From positions 1 to 12,795 of the forward strand of contig JBBSBC010000100.1 in the NCBI GenBank assembly GCA_038251595.1: a stretch of 12,795 nucleotides of DNA, in the 5' to 3' direction. This DNA comes from JADLCX01 sp038251595 (GTDB taxonomy: Bacteria > Planctomycetota > Phycisphaerae > Phycisphaerales > UBA1924). A program made the position numbers and the translations under genes. The notes beneath the pieces were generated by a model. The model worked only from the letters and a program-made list of their open reading frames with translations, was not told the origin of the DNA and ran no database searches. Positions 1 through 6,933 of the stretch are shown piece by piece (position 1 is the stretch's first letter; the number at the start of each line of letters is the position of its first letter).

Positions 1-95
1 CACCCGGGATTTATACAACAGAAGCATGTCAATTAGCAGGGTTTGTGTAAATTAAATCTACCTGAATCTGGGTCCTTCATGGGAAAGATCAACTA

Positions 96-1340
96 ATGTG
101 TGTCAGCCTGCTAGCTATGATATCTGGGATACTGGTTTATGGATTCTCTTGGTGTATCCAAGGTGATTCAAATCACGATATTGCAGCAAAGCGTGCTGAT
201 CCTTTATCGACGGTTGTCGAAGTCGCATCATCCGACGCAGTTGATCCACGATGTGATGCTTTAGTTGCTGCCTTGACGGCGCACGAACTTTCTATAAAGT
301 GCATTTCATGGCATCAGCAGGACTATTGCTCGCCATGCTTAGCGAAGCGTCGCGCGAAATGGACGCTTCTCGAAGATGGCAAGCGATACATCGACGAGTC
401 GGGAACGTGGATGGTTTATGCATCACATGCATTGTCTGCTGGCGAAAGTGCAGATCATAAACTGTCATACCCGCAAGAGTTTAGGGCTGCAGTAGGTCCT
501 TACATGCTGACTTGGTCAGCTGATGACAACGCCGGAATATTTACGCAGAGAAGTTATCATTTTACCGTCGGCTGTACAGTCTGGCGTGCATTGGGACGCT
601 GCTTAGATAATGATAATCAACTTGAGATGAGACCGCTCTCGGAACTTCTCCGTTCTGCAAAGACGCTGGAGTATTTGCCACCGTCAGTTGAGGAGCCGTG
701 GCCGGGTATTCGCGCCGAAAGTGCCACCGTCAAAATCTGGAATCACATCGAAGCACGATTCGACCCCCTTCATCAGTTCGCACCGCGATTGATCAAACGA
801 GTGCGCGGCCACGATAACTTGGTCTTTGAAGTGATGGTTGTTACTCAATATCAAAGCGTGAGTGGAGTGGATGTGCCATCTGTTGGTGTGCTTGGTTTAT
901 ATGAGCCGTGTCCGACTGGTGTTAGCGACACTTCAATCACCGAAGAAGCAAAGAAAGATTTGCAAGCGGCAACCCTTTTTGAAGGTCTTCCGGAAGCTGC
1001 ACATACAGCTGACGTTGCGCTATGGTTGCGTCGGTTGTGCGAAGGTACTCCGGCTACAAAGAGTGCCACAGCTGCATGTCCACTGGGGAGCATAACCAAA
1101 GACGGCTGGTTAGCTTGCCCCATCGTGTTCATAGCCGACAATATCATCGTAAATAAACCGCAAACAATCGACAGCATACTTTCATTTGTGCCGGACGATG
1201 CAAAAGTATTTAACGATGAGGCGGGAGCATATGAAAGTGGAGTTGAAGCAAAGCAACTATTGAAGGCTCGTCACTCGCAATTAAATAAGATCAAATCTGA
1301 AAGCGCAAAGGGTTTTCGTCATACGGAGCCAAGTAGATGA
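96..1340 (+). CDS. Secreted LolA-like protein, function unknown
   Basis: A 414-residue protein with a hydrophobic N-terminus (about residues 4-19) that looks like a signal peptide or membrane anchor. The Cys at 20 follows Trp, so it is a poor lipobox. I do not recognise the family with certainty. Two stretches resemble the LolA/lipoprotein-sorting-like proteins frequent in planctomycetes: residues 55-105 (an 'alka-a-i' helix, then W-x-L-x-x-D-G-K-x-Y) and residues 217-266 (F-D-P-x-x-x-F-x-P, then E-V, then V-x-G-V-D-V-P). That assignment is inference. It is Cys-rich (C20, C53, C69, C78, C81, C160, C169 and others), which fits an exported protein with disulfides. The stop overlaps the next ATG (ATGA), so the two genes are coupled. 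Base composition is poorer in GC than the genes downstream. The ATG start has no strong Shine-Dalgarno; a stop at 94-96 overlaps it in another frame. Confidence 0.7.
   Translation: MCVSLLAMISGILVYGFSWCIQGDSNHDIAAKRADPLSTVVEVASSDAVDPRCDALVAALTAHELSIKCISWHQQDYCSPCLAKRRAKWTLLEDGKRYIDESGTWMVYASHALSAGESADHKLSYPQEFRAAVGPYMLTWSADDNAGIFTQRSYHFTVGCTVWRALGRCLDNDNQLEMRPLSELLRSAKTLEYLPPSVEEPWPGIRAESATVKIWNHIEARFDPLHQFAPRLIKRVRGHDNLVFEVMVVTQYQSVSGVDVPSVGVLGLYEPCPTGVSDTSITEEAKKDLQAATLFEGLPEAAHTADVALWLRRLCEGTPATKSATAACPLGSITKDGWLACPIVFIADNIIVNKPQTIDSILSFVPDDAKVFNDEAGAYESGVEAKQLLKARHSQLNKIKSESAKGFRHTEPSR
1325..1328 (+). promoter_or_regulatory. Shine-Dalgarno of the DUF1573-like gene
   Basis: GGAG with an 8-nt spacer to the ATG at 1337, lying inside the 3' end of the preceding gene. 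With the ATGA overlap it supports coupled translation of the pair. Confidence 0.6.
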
Positions 1341-2455
1341 ACGCATTCATAGCCTGCCAGTTAATCATCATTTTGATTATGCAGCAGATGCTTCCGGGTA
1401 TCGACGTTAAGTCAAAAAGCCTTGAGGGAGAACCGCTGGCACATTTGAGGCCTCCGGGATCTCGAAGCTCGCAGTATCCTAGCAACTTGGTTGCTCTAAA
1501 GGTCTTATCAGCTGAAGCGGAATCGCGTGGCCGTATCCGGCCCTTGTTGCGTGCAACGCGAAATGTCACCTTCGCCAATCAAATATCGTTTCCAGTCAGC
1601 CTCGAAATCAACTCGAAGAGCTGCGGATGTCTTAACGCATCGTTCTCGAAAGTGCTTGTCGAACCAGGTCAGCAGACTGTGTTGACATTGTCTGCAACAG
1701 TAACTCCTGCCTTTGGTGAGCAGACGCAATCCGCTACGTTCAGTGCAAAGTGGATCGATACATCAGGACCTCAGTCAGAACGAGGAATCTGCTTGTTGTC
1801 ATACTTCTCGGATATCGAAGTGCTTGTTCGACCTGAACAAGCGACATTGAAGGCGATCGAAGGCACAAATGTCAGTGTCGACTTGTTCATCAGAGCTATT
1901 GACGGGTCAGATGCGGCACCACCTACACCGAAATGCACGCTTACAAATTGGAAAGTGCGACGTGTAAATGATGCGGCACTTCGTAAAGGTACTTGGCACT
2001 TTATCGCGGAAGGCATTTGCGGTTCTGGTCGACAATCAGGAGAAATACTTGTTCGCCCCTCAAGCGAAGTGCATGCCGCGATCACAGTGCCACTTACTGT
2101 CGTAGGGATATGCGCTGTTATCGCAAAGCCAGCAGCCGTAGTCTTTTCTATGGCGCAGGCTAACGATGCGGATTCATCGAAAATTATGTTATTAGATCGC
2201 GTAACAAACATGCCTCTTGGTCGCCCATTTACTGTATCTTCTGACTCGAAGTGGGTGACTGTCGTACATTCCGCAGGCGACGAACTGATTGTTCAGTTTA
2301 AGCCAGACTCCTCCACTCGAATCGCAGGTGCGGCTACACTTGCGGTTCGTGATGACTCGGGTCGGGCATTGTTACAGATTCCAGTGGCGTGGTTTCTCGA
2401 CGGATGGCTGGACGCACCAATTGTGCATGATCCGGTTGCAGATCCACTAAAGTAA
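1337..2455 (+). CDS. DUF1573-like exported protein
   Basis: A 372-residue protein whose N-terminal hydrophobic stretch (residues 4-18) suggests export or anchoring. Residues 77-125 match the DUF1573 pattern: V-T-F-x-N, then P-V-x-L-E-I, then S-x-S-C-G-C (94-98), then V-x-P-G-Q. This is an immunoglobulin-like beta-sandwich abundant in planctomycetes and Bacteroidetes and of unknown role. Later beta-rich segments (160-260, 260-350) look like further Ig-like repeats, including V-V-F-S and V-x-V-x-D. The start is well supported: GGAG at 1325-1328 lies 8 nt upstream, and the ATG overlaps the stop of the preceding gene by 4 nt. The pair is probably made in stoichiometric amounts and acts in the cell envelope (inference). 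Composition is low in GC, like its partner. Confidence 0.75.
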   Translation: MNAFIACQLIIILIMQQMLPGIDVKSKSLEGEPLAHLRPPGSRSSQYPSNLVALKVLSAEAESRGRIRPLLRATRNVTFANQISFPVSLEINSKSCGCLNASFSKVLVEPGQQTVLTLSATVTPAFGEQTQSATFSAKWIDTSGPQSERGICLLSYFSDIEVLVRPEQATLKAIEGTNVSVDLFIRAIDGSDAAPPTPKCTLTNWKVRRVNDAALRKGTWHFIAEGICGSGRQSGEILVRPSSEVHAAITVPLTVVGICAVIAKPAAVVFSMAQANDADSSKIMLLDRVTNMPLGRPFTVSSDSKWVTVVHSAGDELIVQFKPDSSTRIAGAATLAVRDDSGRALLQIPVAWFLDGWLDAPIVHDPVADPLK

Positions 2456-2471
2456 TTCCCGTTGCCTTTAA

Positions 2472-2486
2472 GTGCCGAAGCGGCAC
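2472..2486 (+). terminator. Candidate hairpin after the low-GC gene pair
   Basis: A perfect 6-bp inverted repeat, GTGCCG-aag-CGGCAC, begins 16 nt after the stop at 2455. It is GC-rich with a tight 3-nt loop but has no T-run behind it, so it would be a non-canonical terminator or an RNA-stabilising hairpin. It falls where base composition changes. It also covers the GTG that would extend the next gene upstream, which argues against that start. Confidence 0.3.
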
Positions 2487-2567
2487 AGTCGGATGTCACC
2501 GCATTTGTGTGCTCTGCTCAACGCCAAGGCTCATGTCCAGTCACAATCGGCGCATACAATAACTGCT

Positions 2568-2996
2568 ATGCCCATCGACTGGTCCGACAACATCATCCTC
2601 GCCGAACTCTCTGATGAGCCGGAACTCTCGGAAGAGCTTTCGGCAATCTTTGAGCGACTGAAAATCCCTAAGCGACCCGCACCAGGTTCCGTGCGCGAGA
2701 CCAACCTCGCGCCCGCTAGCGCGACCGAACACGAGGGCGATCTCCCGAGCGTGGTCCTCAACTTCTCTTCGGTCTCGTACCTCAACTCCTCGCACATCGC
2801 CTCTCTTCTTCGATTGCGCAAGCGGCTGCTCGAGTGTCATCGCTCGCTCGTGCTCTGCTCAATGCGTGACGAGACATGGTCCATGATCACGTTGACCGGC
2901 TTGGACAGGGTCTTTCATTTCGCACCCGACCAGATGACCGCGCTCGCCACAGTGCAACTGCGCGATGAACAGCGTGAGTCCGGTCTTCAGGGTTGA
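2568..2996 (+). CDS. STAS-domain protein (anti-sigma-factor-antagonist-like)
   Basis: A 142-residue single-domain protein. Residues 8-31 match the first strand and helix of a STAS domain (I-I-L-A-E-L, then a Leu/Glu-rich helix). Residues 62-87 carry its hallmark V-V-L-N-F-S-S-V-S-Y-L-N-S-S, followed by an amphipathic helix (I-A-S-L-L-R-L-R-K-R-L). Residues 94-126 match the last strands and helix, with L-x-G-L-D-R-V-F. In SpoIIAA/RsbV this loop is D-S-S-G and its first Ser is phosphorylated. Here it is N73-S74-S75-H76, so a phosphorylatable Ser remains but the Asp and Gly are changed. Residues 33-60 form an unusual Pro/Ala-rich insertion. I chose the ATG at 2568; a GTG at 2472 would add 32 residues unlike STAS proteins and lies in a hairpin. 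Likely roles are partner-switching regulation or, like MlaB, an ABC-transporter subunit. Confidence 0.75.
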   Translation: MPIDWSDNIILAELSDEPELSEELSAIFERLKIPKRPAPGSVRETNLAPASATEHEGDLPSVVLNFSSVSYLNSSHIASLLRLRKRLLECHRSLVLCSMRDETWSMITLTGLDRVFHFAPDQMTALATVQLRDEQRESGLQG

Positions 2997-3081
2997 AGCC
3001 TGACGTTTGCTGTTGATTGAAGGTCTCAACACCCTGCCCTCGAACGCCACCGGCATGGGCCAGACCGGTAAACACCCACGC

Positions 3082-3852
3082 ATGACCACCGAAGTTGCGA
3101 CCAATCCCCACCCGGCAACGGCCTCGCTCACTGCCCATTCGCGACCGGCGATTGCCGAGCTTCGCGGCATTCGCAAGACGTACTACAAGCCCGATGGCTC
3201 AGTGCTTGTCGAGGCCGTTGGGCGCGGCCAGCAGGCGCTCGACCTTGTGATCGAGCGCGGCCAATACGTCGCGATCATGGGCGCATCCGGCTCCGGCAAA
3301 TCCACACTCATGAACATGCTCGGCTGTCTGGATAAACCCACCGCCGGTCAATACCTGCTCGATGGTAAAGACTGCGCCAGAATGCCCGATGAGCAGCTCT
3401 CCCGCTTTCGCGGACAGAAGATCGGCTTTGTCTTCCAGGCCTTCAACCTCATTCCCGAACTCTCGATTGAAGAGAACGTCGCGGTGCCCCTGTTCTATCA
3501 GCACATCGGCCCGGCCGAGCGATACCGCCGCGCGGTTGCCAGTCTTCAACTCGTGGGTCTTGGCGATCGACTCGGCCACCGGCCACGCGAACTCTCGGGC
3601 GGCCAGCAGCAGCGTGCCGCAATCGCGCGCGCACTGGTCACTCAACCCGTGATTCTCATGGCCGATGAGCCAACGGGCAATCTTGATTCAAAGACCGGTG
3701 AGGCAATTCTTGGGGTCATTCAGCGCCTGCACGCCGAGGGCATGACCATCGTCATGGTGACGCACGATGATCGCATCAGCAAACTCTGCCAGCGTGTCGT
3801 GCGACTGAAAGATGGTCTGATCGAGTCCGATACGCTCAATCCGCGTGCATGA
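3082..3852 (+). CDS. ABC transporter ATP-binding protein, MacB/LolD type
   Basis: A 256-residue nucleotide-binding subunit. Motifs in order: Walker A G-A-S-G-S-G-K-S-T (67-75), Q-loop Gln119 in F-V-F-Q-A-F-N-L, signature L-S-G-G-Q-Q-Q (171-177), Walker B I-L-M-A-D-E (191-196, catalytic Glu196), D-loop N-L-D (200-202) and switch His228. The G-C-L-D-x-P-T-x-G and I-G-F-V-F-Q-x-F-N-L-I-P stretches are typical of the MacB/LolD/YknY branch, which energises type VII (mechanotransmission) exporters or lipoprotein release. No permease gene lies nearby, so the partner must be encoded elsewhere. An N-terminal tail of about 22 residues precedes the domain. I prefer the ATG at 3082; an ATG at 3055 and a TTG at 3007 are possible. 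It follows the STAS gene by 85 bp and overlaps the convergent phosphatase gene by 17 bp. Confidence 0.9.
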   Translation: MTTEVATNPHPATASLTAHSRPAIAELRGIRKTYYKPDGSVLVEAVGRGQQALDLVIERGQYVAIMGASGSGKSTLMNMLGCLDKPTAGQYLLDGKDCARMPDEQLSRFRGQKIGFVFQAFNLIPELSIEENVAVPLFYQHIGPAERYRRAVASLQLVGLGDRLGHRPRELSGGQQQRAAIARALVTQPVILMADEPTGNLDSKTGEAILGVIQRLHAEGMTIVMVTHDDRISKLCQRVVRLKDGLIESDTLNPRA

Positions 3853-5152
3853 CTTCGACCGCTCGCACGGCGCTCGGAGTGTTAGGTTCAGATGAACCCG
3901 TCACGCTCTCGCGCACACTGGTGACTTGAAAGGCGAGCACCGTCAGGTCATCATCCTGATGAAACGAGCCCGCTTGTGCATCCAGGTCCGAGGCAAGGTG
4001 CTCCATCGCCGCGTCAAGGCTCACCACCGCCGCGCCCCGTCGCATCGACGCGAGATGAATGTAGTGCGGCGGCATCACATTCGATACAGCCTTGTTACCG
4101 TGATGCCTGCCCGAGAACGCTTCCTCAACACCATCTGAATAGAGCACCAGCAGTTCATTCTCTTCCAGCTTGATCGTCACCTGCTCATACTTGGTATCCG
4201 ACACAACCCCGAGCAACATGCCAGCAACTTCAACCGGGCGCACGCCCTTCTCGCTGATCCGCAGCGGCGCGGGGTGGCCCGCGCAAGCCATCGTGATCAG
4301 CCCCGTCCGCGTATCAATGATGCCGCAGATCGCGGTCACAAAGCGTGAAGGACCGGCGATTGATTCGTGCAACTCGGCATTCAACCGCTCGAGCGACTCA
4401 CCCGGCGGGATCAAACGCACGCCATTCTTCGTGATCTCACGCCGCGGCAACGACCCGGTCACATAAAGCGTCATCAACGCAGCCGGAACGCCGTGCCCCA
4501 TCGCATCGGCAAGAAAGAACCCGATGTGGTATTCATCAAGCTGCGTGATGTCGTATGTATCGCCCGAAACAAAGCTCGCCGGGCGAAAGAGGACACCGCT
4601 CTCAACCGTGTCGGATGTCGGCATGTGCTTGGGCAGAAAGTCACGCTGAACCTTGGCCGCGAGCAGCAACTCTTGCTGCATCCGGTCCATCTCCGCGGCG
4701 GTCTCCCCCTGAAACGATTGCGCCAGCCGCAGACTCTGATCAAGCCCGCGCACCGCGGGTTGCCGCTGAGCAAGCGCGAACAAGATCGCGGCCGTGGTCT
4801 CGGGCGGCGCATCCAACGGCTGAACCACGATCGAGCCCGGATGAAAGGAATCAAGCCGGGCGGGTGGCTCACTGACCAGCAGCACCGTCGGCACCATCGA
4901 TTGTTGCAGAATGTCCAGCACGCGGCAGATCACCGTGTCCAAACAGCAATCAACCGGTGCAAGCACGGCGGCATCCCACCCTTGTGCCGCGCGCAGCACG
5001 CGCCCATCCGTCAGCAGCGTTTCAGGGGTGATCAGTTCAAGTCGCGGCGGTGGCACACCGACAGGCCAGCGTTTGAAAATCGCCTCCCACCATCCGGTTT
5101 GCGTCGCCTCTGAGTCCGCGTTAGCGATAAGCGCGATGCAATGCGTGCGCAT
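3836..5152 (-). CDS. PP2C/SpoIIE-family serine phosphatase (RsbU-like)
   Basis: A 438-residue cytosolic phosphatase of the PPM/SpoIIE group, which in partner-switching systems dephosphorylates a STAS anti-sigma antagonist. Residues 1-130 look like a degenerate receiver-type domain (alternating strands and helices, with no clear phospho-acceptor Asp). Residues 140-176 form a probable coiled-coil linker ending in K-V-Q-R-D-F-L-P, the usual RsbU entry. The catalytic domain then shows S-G-D-x-Y-D (196-201), D-A-M-G-H-G (216-221), A-G-H-P-x-P (291-296), L-Y-S-D-G-V (337-342) and D-D-D-L-T (400-404), so the metal-binding Asp residues are all present. A short Ser-rich tail follows. The ATG start has no evident Shine-Dalgarno. 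It lies 99 bp downstream of the DUF192 gene on the same strand. The nearby STAS protein is an obvious candidate substrate (inference). Confidence 0.9.
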   Translation of the reverse strand: MRTHCIALIANADSEATQTGWWEAIFKRWPVGVPPPRLELITPETLLTDGRVLRAAQGWDAAVLAPVDCCLDTVICRVLDILQQSMVPTVLLVSEPPARLDSFHPGSIVVQPLDAPPETTAAILFALAQRQPAVRGLDQSLRLAQSFQGETAAEMDRMQQELLLAAKVQRDFLPKHMPTSDTVESGVLFRPASFVSGDTYDITQLDEYHIGFFLADAMGHGVPAALMTLYVTGSLPRREITKNGVRLIPPGESLERLNAELHESIAGPSRFVTAICGIIDTRTGLITMACAGHPAPLRISEKGVRPVEVAGMLLGVVSDTKYEQVTIKLEENELLVLYSDGVEEAFSGRHHGNKAVSNVMPPHYIHLASMRRGAAVVSLDAAMEHLASDLDAQAGSFHQDDDLTVLAFQVTSVRESVTGSSEPNTPSAVRAVEVMHAD

Positions 5153-5195
5153 CTGTGCGTCCGATCATGGAGGGGTCACACCGTGGAGGAGTTAC

Positions 5196-5215
5196 CGGAC
5201 TTCTCGCGAAGCCCG
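5196..5215 (-). other. Candidate RNA hairpin with GCGA tetraloop
   Basis: Read on the minus strand, CGGGCTTC-GCGA-GAAGTCCG folds into an 8-bp stem with one G-U wobble and a GNRA-type loop. It lies 36 nt after the DUF192 stop and 43 nt before the phosphatase start. There is no U-run, so it could be a processing or stability element, a leader structure for the phosphatase gene, or a weak terminator. Confidence 0.35.
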
Positions 5216-5251
5216 TCCCCTCATAGACACCCGGCATAGCTCTGCATCGGA

Positions 5252-5845
5252 CTACTTGGTTCGCCGCTTGAGTCCGGAGACATCAAAGCTGATCAGGTCG
5301 CCCTCTTTCACACCGAGCTTCTTTATCGTTCCCTCTTGAACTTCAATTACAAAGGGAGAGGGGAACCTGCTTGAATAGGTCTTGGTAAGTCGTGCCTCGT
5401 ACTTATCAGCAGGTGCGGTGCCGCTGGCCGTGCCAAACTCGCCAACCTTGCCCTCGCTCCCATCGGCCGCGCGAGGTGGCTCGGTGGGCATGGTGTGTGT
5501 TGACAGCACACGCCCCGCGCCGTCGAGGTAGATGATGTCAATGGGAGTCAGGCAGTCGCGCATGACAAACGTCTGCACGCGAGTCTGACCGGGTGTGAAC
5601 GAGAAGATCATTCCGCCATCGTCCTCGATGTGCGTCCTGCTTCCGAGCCCCTTCATGCGGACCTGATCGTCCGCCGCCACTTCGAGATAGAACTTCTTGC
5701 CCGCGACTTTGACAGGTATCACCTTCGCCGCCGCAGGATCCGTCTCATCGCACGCACCCACCAGCATCGCGGCCATGACGACCCCGATCGCCAAGGCGAT
5801 CATTATCCAGCCGTTGCGCGCCTCGAAACTGTAGATAGCAGCCAT
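5252..5845 (-). CDS. DUF192-family lipoprotein
   Basis: A 197-residue protein with a signal sequence ending in the lipobox L-V-G-A-C (Cys32), so it is probably lipid-anchored in the envelope. The body matches DUF192: V-x-V-A-x-K-x-F-x-L-E-V-A near 46-58, a M-K-G-L-x-x-R segment near 64-70, G-G-M-I-F-x-F (77-83), F-V-M-R-D-C-L-T-P-I-D-I-I-Y-L-D (92-107), V-L-S-T-H and, at the C-terminus, F-V-I-E-V-Q-E-G-T-I-K-K-L-G-V-K-E-G-D. The family is small, mostly exported and of unknown function. The start at 5845 is backed by GAAGGA (5852-5857) with a 6-nt spacer. An internal ATG at 5803 overlaps the gluQ stop as TAATG, but it would leave a signal peptide without any basic residue. It overlaps gluQ by 43 bp, suggesting coupled expression. 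Confidence 0.88.
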   Translation of the reverse strand: MAAIYSFEARNGWIMIALAIGVVMAAMLVGACDETDPAAAKVIPVKVAGKKFYLEVAADDQVRMKGLGSRTHIEDDGGMIFSFTPGQTRVQTFVMRDCLTPIDIIYLDGAGRVLSTHTMPTEPPRAADGSEGKVGEFGTASGTAPADKYEARLTKTYSSRFPSPFVIEVQEGTIKKLGVKEGDLISFDVSGLKRRTK

Positions 5846-6864
5846 GCATTATCCTTCGCAGAAAAGACCACGGGACCGGACGACATTTTAGACAGATCGA
5901 ATCCCTTCATGAACCCTCGAGCCGTCATTATGGTTGGCGCGTGCGATGTCGGTGTTACCCCGCACCATCGCGCGATCAACCCGATAATCGCCTCGGCAGT
6001 GACACCCTTCTCGCGATAATATTCGATGCGAGTGTCGCCGTGCCGCTTGGCCAGCCGCCGCCCATCTTCTCCAATGACCAGCGGTAAGTGGGCATAGCTC
6101 GGCTCGGGCGTGTAGCCGAGTGCCCGGTAAAGCAGCAGTTGTCTGGATGCAGAGTCGAGCAGATCATCACCACGAATGATCTCGGTCACGCCCTGGCGAT
6201 GATCATCGACAACGACCGCGAGTTGATAGGAAGGTTGATCACGCTTTGTCCAAAGCACAAAGTCACCAACGATCTCGCTCGGGTCATACGACCGTGGTCC
6301 GGCAAAGCGATCATCGAACCGCAAAGCGCCCTTCGCCACAACAAACCGCCAGTTCGGCCTGGCATTCTCCGAGACTGATCGGTTCAGGGCATCAAAGTCG
6401 TACCCCTTCGCCGCGTCCGGAGGGCGCATTGATGCGGGAAAGGCCACCTCATGCGACCCCGCCTGCGGTGCCGATGCCGCCGCTTCGATCTCCGCCCGAG
6501 TCAGCACACACGGATAGGCTAACCCGGACCGTGCCAACAATCGCATCGCCTCTCTGTACGGTTCGACATCCGAACTCTGGACAAAGCAATCGTCTGGGCT
6601 CGGGTGTTCATCCCACGCATTCCAATCGATACCCAGCCACCGCAGCGTATCGAGAATGCTGGCGGTTGCGCCCGCCTTGACGCGCGGCGTATCAAAGTCC
6701 TCAATCCGCAAACGCAGTGTCCAGCCGCAAGTTCGGGCGATTGCCCAGTTGACCAGAAAGGTCCTGGCGTTCCCCAAGTGCAGCGCACCCGTTGGTGACG
6801 GGGCCAGGCGTGATACGCCAATCGAATCGAAAGATGACTGGTCCGGACGCGGGGTCACTCCCAT
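5803..6864 (-). CDS. gluQ: Glutamyl-Q tRNA(Asp) synthetase
   Basis: A 353-residue GluRS paralogue that lacks the anticodon-binding domain. Such enzymes activate glutamate and attach it to queuosine at the wobble position of tRNA(Asp). Visible motifs: R-L-A-P-S-P-T-G-A-L-H-L-G-N (19-32, the HIGH element), R-I-E-D-x-D (53-58), Y-Q-L-A-V-V-V-D-D-H-x-Q-G-V-T-E-I-I-R-G-D-D (213-234), which is diagnostic of the GluQ group, and L-A-K-R-H (271-275) in place of KMSKS. It is longer than the roughly 300-residue E. coli enzyme; the end (320-342) resembles the F-D-L-x-K-M-S-x-x-P-V-V-F stretch of full GluRS. The zinc motif of GluQ (C-x-C) is reduced to Y-P-C-V-L, so zinc binding may be lost. The ATG at 6864 has AGGGAG at 6874-6879 with a 9-nt spacer; a TTG at 6912 is unlikely. 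Confidence 0.92.
   Translation of the reverse strand: MGVTPRPDQSSFDSIGVSRLAPSPTGALHLGNARTFLVNWAIARTCGWTLRLRIEDFDTPRVKAGATASILDTLRWLGIDWNAWDEHPSPDDCFVQSSDVEPYREAMRLLARSGLAYPCVLTRAEIEAAASAPQAGSHEVAFPASMRPPDAAKGYDFDALNRSVSENARPNWRFVVAKGALRFDDRFAGPRSYDPSEIVGDFVLWTKRDQPSYQLAVVVDDHRQGVTEIIRGDDLLDSASRQLLLYRALGYTPEPSYAHLPLVIGEDGRRLAKRHGDTRIEYYREKGVTAEAIIGLIARWCGVTPTSHAPTIMTARGFMKGFDLSKMSSGPVVFSAKDNAWLLSTVSRRATAG
5852..5857 (-). promoter_or_regulatory. Shine-Dalgarno deciding the DUF192 start
   Basis: On the minus strand GAAGGA lies 6 nt before the ATG at 5845, inside the 3' coding end of gluQ. It favours this start over the ATG at 5803, which has only a weak upstream match. Confidence 0.55.
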
Positions 6865-6874
6865 GACGATACAC

Positions 6875-6885
6875 TCCCTGAGGGA
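6875..6885. promoter_or_regulatory. Palindrome in the gluQ/phhB divergent spacer
   Basis: TCCCT-g-AGGGA is a perfect 5-bp inverted repeat, centred in the 69-bp spacer between two divergent genes and covering the gluQ ribosome-binding site. It could be an operator or a small hairpin that masks the site. It is short enough to arise by chance. Confidence 0.25.
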
Positions 6886-6920
6886 ATATAGCGCTGGTCG
6901 ATCTGGCCGCAAATCAGTTC

Positions 6921-6925
6921 AGGAG
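6921..6925 (+). promoter_or_regulatory. Shine-Dalgarno of phhB
   Basis: AGGAG lies 8 nt before the ATG at 6934, a near-ideal ribosome-binding site that fixes this start over the in-frame ATG three codons later. Confidence 0.65.
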
Positions 6926-6933
6926 CCGTTTCC

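Noticed and set aside
1..95. 3' end of an upstream gene
   Set aside because: All three forward frames reach a stop by position 55 and no recognisable C-terminus is readable in so few codons.
4367..5113. 248-codon open frame opposite the phosphatase gene
   Set aside because: Arg/Gln/His-rich shadow translation with no domain motifs; the minus strand has all catalytic motifs of a PP2C phosphatase.
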